From the NCBI GenBank assembly GCA_030248065.1, contig JASAMV010003402.1, forward strand, positions 18,434 through 82,433: DNA of 64,000 nucleotides, given 5' to 3'. Positions 57,280 to 64,000 of this stretch are shown here, piece by piece (the first letter of the stretch is position 1; every line of letters starts with the position of its first letter). A program made the translations under genes and the position numbers. The notes beneath the pieces were generated by a model. That model was given only the letters and a program-made list of their open reading frames with translations, was not told the origin of the DNA and did no database searches. Source of the DNA: Rhynchonema sp. JSB1_4. Taxonomy: Eukaryota > Nematoda > Chromadorea > Monhysterida > Xyalidae.

Positions 57280-58422
57280 CTACATGACCTACAGAACAAC
57301 TATAGACTATTGCGTCATAAGAAGAACACGTTGCTCGTCAGTGCCAACTGTCGTACGGAATGTGTGACAACGCAGGTTAATGTGAACTCTGAACCGCCAC
57401 ACCAAACGTATGCTCCCGGAAGGACTCGAACCTCCGACCTCCCAGCCACCAGGCCTGGATAGCCAGTTGCTCTACCAACTGAGCTACGGGAACGCGGTCT
57501 GGCTGCGGCTCAAAGTTACACTTATACCCATGCAACCGTACAGACACACACTGCTTTGCACGCCACACGCTACACGTTGCGCTGGCTAGCAGACTTCCAG
57601 TCCACATTAATTTCAAAATCGTCTATATCTGATCTTCAGGCTTTGGATATTCCAATGATGACGTATGACAGCAGTGAGTTTTTGCCCGTTTCGGCCCGTT
57701 TTCGCAGACGGACGACGAGGTGCCAGGCCTCGTCAGTGAAAACATCTCTGGCCAATTGACCCCCATAAAGCTAAGTTAAGACCTTTTCCAGTGGCGGAGT
57801 GCTCCGACGTCCTATATTGTGGTGATTTGTGAGACAAAACGAAATGGTGTAATTTAAAATGTGTGGCAAAGCAGTGCAGAAAGACGTGTGGCCTGTGTGA
57901 ATATTGACGTTGCTATCAATATAGTAAGTTTCTTTATTTCGGGGCCCTGTGTCCTCCCGGACCCGCCTTTTCTGTGTATGCAGTATAATCTGCGACAAAA
58001 TGACCAAGAAATGGAATTCTCGACCTTGTGCCTGGAACTGTGCCCTGCGTGAACCAAATAAATTGTACTTGTGTACAAACCACGGAGTTCTATTCAAACA
58101 AAAAAACCCTCACTCTAAAAAAACGTTTTTATTGATTTTCAGTCAGCCACACTGGAAAACCATCACTTTCTTGCAACAGACCTTGAATAGTGACAGATAC
58201 AAAAATAAAATTGTGGCACGCGCAGTAATTATACAAAAAGACAAGCGGATCCTGAAGTTGGATGTATATAATATATTAAATGTGATAAAAAGAACACATA
58301 AATGGTAAGTTGAAAAACAATAAGTGACACAATCACCAAGGAGTCGCACGTGCACATACATTTCACTCCTTCGCCCGCGCAGGAGCCAGGATCGGCCTAC
58401 TGCAATCAAATTTTCGAATTAG
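57280..58422 (+). CDS. Unrecognised multi-exon gene, 3' part
   Basis: Exons: 57280-57375, 57640-57673, 57880-57923, 57984-58048, 58143-58304, 58383-58422 (TAG). 147 codons with all five junction phases consistent (0, 1, 0, 2, 2) and good donors (GTGAGT, GTAAGT, GTAAGT). The 5' part is Leu/Asn/Lys-rich and could be helical (LHDLQNNYRLLRHKKNTLL). The middle has a Cys cluster (STLCLELCP) and the 3' part is basic. No family recognised. A 5' end is not found. The last exon overlaps, on the other strand, sequence near the ORF at 58456-58839. An exon chain this short can arise by chance, so confidence is moderate. Confidence 0.4.
57411..57493 (-). tRNA. tRNA-like sequence with enlarged anticodon region
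   Basis: On the minus strand: acceptor GTTCCCG/CGGGAGC (7 pairs, one G-T), D arm GCTC/GAGC with AGTTGGTA loop, and T arm GGAGG/CCTTC with TTCGAGT loop. The A and B boxes are good. The segment between D and T arms is about 10 nt longer than standard and I cannot find a normal anticodon stem, so either a short intron or a degenerate tRNA. Isotype not assigned. It is not surrounded by the 3521-3777 repeat. Confidence 0.5.
57674..57770. repeat. Dispersed repeat R, copy 3
   Basis: TTTCGGCCCGTTTTCGCAGA and GAGGTGCCAGGCCTCGTC match parts of about 38333-38408 and 1245-1300. Intronic in all three places. Confidence 0.5.
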
Positions 58423-58455
58423 GTGCCATATTAGAACGAAATTCTGTTAATATTT

Positions 58456-58839
58456 TTACGAAATTAGAAAATTTCGGAGAAAAATGGAAGACATGCTTAC
58501 GTCATACTCGATGTCATCGACGGGGTCGCGACTGTCACACGACGCACAACCACGCTTGCCACGCCTCGGGTCACGAGGACCACTGATCGGCGGAACAACG
58601 ACAATCTCGATCTGCAATATGCTGTTGCGACCCATTTTCTCAGACGAGCGATCCACCAGGTCATCGTCAGTGTAAATGCACCAAACGGCCACCAATAAAT
58701 CTATAAATTGACAGAAGTTTGCAAAGAAGGCAACTCTCACATCGTCGTCGCTGTCATCGGGCGGTTGCGGCCAGCCACCGTCCACTGCGTCGAAGTTGAC
58801 CAGCACACACACGCACACCAACACAAACAGCAGACGCAT
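58456..58839 (-). CDS. Possible secreted acidic ORF with dibasic site
   Basis: Minus-strand ATG at 58839 begins a convincing signal peptide (MRLLFVLVCVCVLVNFDAVDG). An acidic stretch (PPDDSDDDV), a hydrophobic segment (FCQFIDLLVAVWCIY) and a Pro/Arg-rich part with RRGKRG and two cysteines follow. Unspliced it ends at TAA 58456-58458 (127 residues). A GTAAGC donor at 58494 (minus strand) would lead to an acceptor followed at once by TAG. The dibasic site recalls a propeptide, but this is only suggestive. No homology recognised. The start lies 66 nt from the palindrome at 58905-59058. Confidence 0.35.
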   Translation of the reverse strand: MRLLFVLVCVCVLVNFDAVDGGWPQPPDDSDDDVRVAFFANFCQFIDLLVAVWCIYTDDDLVDRSSEKMGRNSILQIEIVVVPPISGPRDPRRGKRGCASCDSRDPVDDIEYDVSMSSIFLRNFLIS

Positions 58840-58904
58840 GGCGGATTGCGGAGTGATTTGGATTGCCGATTTGAAACTGACGGTACTAAAGCGAAACTCT
58901 CAAC

Positions 58905-59058
58905 CGAAGATAAAAGACCACTTTATTCTTTGTCTCGTTGCGATACACGCAACATTTTTTCGCGCGTTGATTGGCTCCTGCGCGACCAATAGCCAATCAG
59001 CGCGCCAGAAATTTGTTAAGTGTATCGTAACGAGACAAAGTATAATGTGGCCGTAAGC
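58905..59058. repeat. Palindrome with ACTTTGTCTCGTTACGATAC arms
   Basis: Arms of about 55 nt around a loop with GCGCTGATTGGCTATTGG. The loop core is shared with the TTAA element at 13821-13956, though the arms differ. Confidence 0.6.
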
Positions 59059-59129
59059 CGGAATATGTATAGCGTGGGCAAGAAATATAGCTGGAGTAGG
59101 TTAGTGCGCAGGGAACGCATGAAGCGTGA

Positions 59130-61105
59130 GTTTAAAGGGCTCGGGACACAACCGAAGGAAGGGCAGCAGAGCGCAGTGTTATACATCGTTGGAAAGCACT
59201 GTCACAGCATATGTCACGCACAAATGTTAAGCTCCTTAGAGATTCGCTATCCCTTGGTGGAGCGACTTTTCATTCCAGAAAAAAGTGAATTTTTTCACAA
59301 CTTGAAACGACCGGTGCAGAAACCCCAAATGAGTTGAAACTCAAGTAACACGTGGATAGGATTACAACGGCTTCTGGATAACTTATCATGAGAACTTCAG
59401 TCGCTCAAAGCATTTTTTCACTCAGTGAGGGTGCGAAATGTTCCAAAAATCGGCCACATTTTTCGAAAACACAAGTTTGTCTCTAAATTTTGAGGCCAAG
59501 CTTTGTGTTGCAGAAATGAAAATACAATAGAAAAATAGAGCATTTCCGAAAGTACCAGAAAATAAGGTTTTTACATATGAAAACACTTAGATAGCGGCGT
59601 GACAGGCCGAAAAAGACCTAAAAATTGCCACTAAACTGCATAGTTACATTCATTGACGGAAATGTGATGTAAATAAGCCACGTATTGCATTGCATTGGAA
59701 ACGAGAAAGTCAGATAAACGCACAGTCCAACAATCTAGATGAATTTCAAGACTTCAAACCCCATGGTCCGGCTGCTGCAGCCATGCCAGCCTGAATAAGA
59801 TATTTGACTATAAGTCATTACTGTTAAAGATTATTGCACTTTTGATAGCATCAGACGATGTAGCTTCAACGTAGCTATCGAACGATATATAACATGCCCA
59901 TACTATCTCTTGCTATGGACAAGAAACGATCAAAATTCCGAAATCGCACACGGTGACGTGACGGTTCATTCCAGAATCGTCAAAAAAGCAATTTTTTAAC
60001 CTCTGCCCTTAAGCGTAAGAATTTATTGCGGCTTGTTATATATCATTCGAAAGCTACTTCCGAGATACATTGTTTGGTGCTGTCACATTTACAATAGCTG
60101 TTAGGGCTCCACCAGATAGACCCGAAACCCGAAACCCGAAACATAATTTTTTTCTATGTCCATGTTTCGGGTTTCGGGTTTTGAAAAAAAAAACCCGAAA
60201 CCCGAAACACAAAGCATGATCATCGAAAATGTTTCGGTCTTGCCACTTGTAGCTGACGTGCCCAATTTATACGGTCAGTCGAAACATTTTCGATTATCAT
60301 GCTTCGTGTTTCGGATTTCGGGTTTTTTTTCAAAACCCGAAACCCGAAACATGGACATAGAAAAAATTTATATTTCGTGTTTCGGGTTTCGGGTCTATCT
60401 GGTGGAGCCCTTAACAATAAGCATTTATAGCTGAATATCGGATTCAGGTTTGTATGGCTGCCCCGAGAGATCTGAAGATCTTGGGGTCTTCGGACCTTGA
60501 TAGGTTGTTAACTCAGACGTTTCTCTCATTTTTCTGTTTCGAATCCGATACAGTCTGTGGCCATTATGTGTCACAATTCTGGCGATGAATGTAGTCACCT
60601 AATTTAGCGGCAATTTAATGGATTTTTAGGCCTGTCACGGAGCCAGCCGTGAGTTAAAAAATTTAAAAACCTTATTTTCTGATACTTTCGACGATGCTCT
60701 ATTTCCCCATTGCATTCATATTTCCGCAGCGGTGGCCTCAAAATTTAGGGACAAACTTTTGTTCTCGAAAAATAAGGCCGATTTTTGGAACGTTTCGCCT
60801 CCTCACCGTGTGAAGCAATGCTTTGAGCGACTGAAGTTGTGATGGTAAGCTATTCAGAAGCTGTTGTAATCCTATCCATGTGTTACTTGTCCTTCAACTC
60901 ATTTGGGGTTTCTGCACCGGTCGTTCCAATTTGTGCAAAAATTCACTTTTTTCTGGAACGAAAAGTCGCTCTACAAAGAGATAGCGAATCTCCAAGGGAC
61001 TTAAAATTTGTGCGTGACATAGGCTGTCGGAATGCTTTCCAACGGTGTGTAACAATATGTCCTGCTACCCTTCCTTCGGTTATGTCCCGAGCCCTTTAAT
61101 TGTGA
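59130..61105. repeat. Large foldback element, about 2 kb
   Basis: Left arm 59130 to about 59700 and right arm about 60590-61105 are inverted diverged copies. Examples are AGCGACTTTTCATTCCAGAA versus TTCTGGAACGAAAAGTCGCT and TCAGTCGCTCAAAGCATT versus AATGCTTTGAGCGACTGA. A near-perfect inner palindrome lies at about 60108-60412. The frame-open stretches here are products of the repeat, not genes. Confidence 0.75.
60108..60412. repeat. Palindrome of CCCGAAA repeats inside the foldback
   Basis: GGGCTCCACCAGATAGACCC left and its complement right, followed inward by tandem CCCGAAACCCGAAAC and TTTCGGGTTTCGGG. Probably a separate element inserted in the loop. Confidence 0.7.
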
Positions 61106-62288
61106 AAAATTAAGATGGACTTCTCGGGCACTGAGAGTTCAAATAGTCAATTCGTCATACATTGGTCACAGAAACTGCTGTCCGAAAACTGTGGTGCCAA
61201 TGCGACGCGGCCCAGGTTGTTTAATCTTGAATGCCGGGATCAAAAAATTGAAAACCCAATGCCAGTGTGTGAAAGTGACAACACCTTGTACGTCGTAGAA
61301 ACCCTGTACACCTTGTATGTTTCGTTCACGTGTTTGCGCACAGAGAGTTGACAGAGAAGAGCATCACCGCTATCATGTATAATTTATTATTTTTATAAAT
61401 TATCACATAATCCTAATTTTCTGTCGGCTGGTCAATGAGTTCGATTCGATTCATGGCTGTGTAAGTCCTTGCGTCGAACAACACAAGCATGTTGGATACC
61501 ATTCCCTATTTCCTTACCAAAATCTTATTTCTGCCTTGGGTGTGGGATCCGTTCGTTTATAGTTTTGTTTTTGGGAGTCGCTGTTCCATTCTTTCTCACG
61601 TCTTGTTTTTAGGAACACAAACGTGCATGTGGGATATTAGGCAAACAAAGGACAATAGGACGCCATCTGAAGGTACGGCAATCTTTTTTCCATGTCTTCC
61701 GTCGCCACATTGATCGCACGGCAATGTAAAAGCAATGCTCGATAAACTACGTTGAATAATAACATAATAAGTAACTTATCCCCGGTGGGTTTACAATGCA
61801 GTACCACAACATACCTTTACATTGCCTGTGAATAATCATCAAACAAAGAACACTGCTCCCTGAACTGGGAAACTGCGTTTTCAGTCATGTAGCGTGCGGG
61901 ACTTCCCCAGATGTAGCTCACCTTTAATACTGTTCTTACTTCACTTCGGAACTGCTTCGATTCTGACTTAACTGCTGATAGCGCAGGAAGACATGAAACT
62001 GACACTGACATGGGTAAGTCTTCAGGATGTTCCATATTCAGACAGCGTTTCGGACCTTTCCGGCTGGCACCCACCGAGGTGGCTCAGTGTCCAATTTTTA
62101 CATCACAGTCCAATGTTCGATTCCCGCTGGGCTAGTGAGTGACCGTGGATAAGGATGTCAAATATTTTCGCATCTTTTCAGAAACCAAGCTCCGGTTGGC
62201 ATACTATATGTTTCCTACAATCTATAAGTTTCAATAACAAAACGTTTGATTGATTGTTGATTTGCTTATTTGATTGTTTCTCGCACAG
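61106..62288. other. Region with no supported gene
   Basis: Open stretches at 61115-61351 and 61489-61713 lack recognisable motifs and convincing splice sites. An upstream exon of the 62289-63768 gene probably lies here but was not identified. Confidence 0.35.
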
Positions 62289-63768
62289 ATGTTGCTGTTG
62301 TGCGCGACGTACACCGCGGGTCGCTCTGTCCAGATAGGCCGTCAGATCGGTCCATTAGCGAAGGATGTCTGTCGTGGCGTTGAGTGTCCGAACGAAATGT
62401 ACTGCCACAAAGTCGGTAATTGACAAAAATTTATCTTTACATTGCCCGGATGGCAGCGGTCTGGTCTTTTACGTGACGACGGTTTCGTTGTGGAGAGACC
62501 AAAAGAGATAACGGGGGTAATCTCGACCGTGAAAATGAGTCTTAAATACAGTGATGCAACGCGTCAGTGTGCTTCGAGAGGATGCAAGTTGTCATCAGTT
62601 ACAGACTTCGCATTTCAATGCGAAATACATGACATCCATCAGAAAGCGTCGGAGACGAAACCTCAAGGGTGCCCTGTTTGGTTCCACCATGGTTTCGTCT
62701 GTAATAATCCCTGAAATTAGCAGAAAGCTGTCAGCCCGAGACAGCGACGTGGCACAAAACACCTGTCCATGCACAGTCTACAAATTCACAAAACTAGTAT
62801 CGGGATATTAATCTCGAATATAGAACCTCGATGTCGAAGGTTTTTGCTTGAAAAATTGATTGATATAATATCGACAAGAAAATTTCGAGATCAATTTGTG
62901 GAATGGACAGAATTTTCTTGCATCAACTCCGCTCTCTGACAAAAGCAAAAAGCAAAAAGCAAAACGTTTAACGCACACTTTTTGCTTTTTGCTTTTTGCT
63001 TTTGTCAGAGAGCAAAAGCAAAAAGTTGACTTTTTGCTTTTTGCTTTTTGCTTATTTTGTCAGAGAGCAAAAAAGCAAAAAGCAAAAAGTTGTGCAGCGC
63101 GCACAAGCAGCAAACATTAGCGTGTTCCAAGCCTGTGTAATTTTTGATCTTCGGGTTTGTGCAGCCTGGTTTTGGGCGTAAAAAGTCATGATGACTTTTT
63201 GCTTTTTTTCAAGTTTTTGCTTTTTGCTTTTGCTCTCTGACAAAAGCAAAAAGCAAAAAGCAAAAAGTGTGTGTTAAACTTTTTGCTTTTTGCTTTTTGC
63301 TTTTGTCAGAGAGCGGCCTAATACGCACAGTATATACTCATAACATTGATCAACGCAGTACGTATATACCCTGTTCTCCAGGTGTGCCCGGTGATGTTCG
63401 GTATCGAGGTGTCCGAGTTCTCGTTCGCTGAATGTCGTCATCTGACCATGCAACTGCCAAAGTCACTTCTTCGACAGCTGGTGATCACACCCGGACCTGA
63501 GGGACCACCGGGCCCAGTACCGATAGTGGAACCAGAACCAGAGAAACCCAAAGGGCTGGCACCGGAACCGTTTGGGTCCGGACAAGTGGGACCCGGGCCT
63601 GTGCGCCCAGGACCGTCGGGCTCAGGACCAGTAGCACCCGGACCGGGACCATTTGCTGGGCTGAAGGGACCAGCGCCATTTGGGCCGGGACCAGTGACAC
63701 CCGGACCACTGCCACCACCTCCGGAGGAGAAAGGCAGTTCTCTTCCGTTTCCCAGTCTTCCGGGGTAG
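62289..63768 (+). CDS. Secreted Cys- and Pro/Gly-rich protein
   Basis: Exons 62289-62411 and 63382-63768 (TAG), phase 0, 170 codons. The first exon is preceded by CGCACAG and begins with MLLLCATYTAG, so the ATG may be the true start with a short signal peptide or an internal Met after an upstream exon. Four cysteines follow in DVCRGVECPNEMYCHKVCP, continued in exon 2 by FAECRHLTM. The C-terminal 90 residues are Pro/Gly-rich with PGPEGPPGP and repeated GPGP(V/F) motifs, not strict collagen triplets. A secreted structural or cuticle-like role is possible but inferred. The donor is taken at GTCGGT; GTAATT 4 nt later would break the frame. Intron 1 carries family M copy 3. Confidence 0.6.
62929..63318. 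mobile_element. Family M, copy 3
   Basis: CCGCTCTCTGACAAAAGCAA to TTTTGTCAGAGAGCGGCC; the interior is made of GCAAAAAGC units in both orientations. The left flank has lost the TTA; the right flank is TAA. Confidence 0.65.
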
Positions 63769-63920
63769 ACGGAGCTAAAACTGGAGTAAAAAGTGATGCG
63801 GTTGAGGCAGCGAAAAGAGTGTACAAACCCCGCAATAATTCCCCCCCCCCCACCGGCCAGACATCGATCTTAGATTAACTTTAACTGAATGATTTTTGTT
63901 TGGCAACTGCCTGAATGATC

Positions 63921-63926
63921 AATAAA
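63921..63926 (+). terminator. Polyadenylation signal AATAAA
   Basis: AATAAA about 150 nt after the TAG at 63768; another AATAAA follows at about 63964. Confidence 0.6.
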
Positions 63927-64000
63927 CAACTACGCTGTACATTACGTACTTGAGTGATGACTGAATAAAAGTATGGTCAAGTTATCGTTTCGAAGTTCTG

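Noticed and set aside
60839..61099. 86-codon ORF with signal-like start
   Set aside because: It lies in an arm of the 2-kb foldback, and the other arm also gives an open frame (59020-59337).
63485..63853. Minus-strand 122-codon ORF
   Set aside because: It is opposite the Pro/Gly-rich exon, and has no splice or start context.
1..64000. CRISPR arrays, prophage, operons, ribosome binding sites
   Set aside because: The sequence is eukaryotic; repeats are palindromic transposons, not direct repeats with unique spacers.

Overview
This is a window of animal (metazoan) nuclear DNA, probably from an invertebrate with a repeat-rich genome. Genes are split into short exons by GT-AG introns with short TTTCAG-like acceptors. 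Intron size runs from about 50 nt to several kb. The proteins are typical of animals: Kunitz, EGF, C-type lectin, PAN, Sushi, CARD, RUN/PX, SPRY-SOCS and LIM domains. I cannot fix the phylum. No operon, phage, CRISPR or bacterial feature is present. Gene models were built by hand, and I kept junctions where reading frame and intron phase agree across consecutive exons.

Layout. 1-5569 (+): 3' part of a modular extracellular protein (Cys-rich repeats, two Kunitz, three EGF-like domains), every usable intron in phase 1. 6375-10486 (+): secreted Cys/Met-rich protein. 11297-16889 (+): secreted C-type lectin joined to a PAN/apple domain. 17132-17932 (+): small secreted ORF split by a TA-flanked MITE. 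18583-19574 (-): small secreted protein. 21452-27640 (+): CARD, coiled coil and C-terminal transmembrane segment, all introns phase 0. 33784-45956 (-): 17-exon SNX29 orthologue (RUN, coiled coil, PX). 47321-49509 (+): Sushi-domain type I membrane protein with a Lys-rich tail. 51072-54216 (+): SPSB-like SPRY/SOCS-box protein. 55229-55589 (+): single-LIM protein. 57280-58422 (+): 3' part of an unrecognised gene. 58456-58839 (-): possible secreted ORF. 62289-63768 (+): secreted Pro/Gly-rich protein.

The rest is mostly small non-autonomous DNA transposons and foldback elements. I find at least twelve palindromic families, several with clear target-site duplications: 8 bp (hAT-like), TA (mariner-like), TTA (Harbinger-like) and TTAA (piggyBac-like). 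Several are nested, so their order of insertion can be read. One family carries a tRNA-like sequence inside inverted arms. No transposase gene was found.

The genes do not form one pathway. There is a loose theme of extracellular recognition (Kunitz/EGF, lectin/PAN, Sushi) and of innate-immune or trafficking signalling (CARD, SPSB, SNX29). The most interesting candidate is the membrane-anchored CARD/coiled-coil protein.
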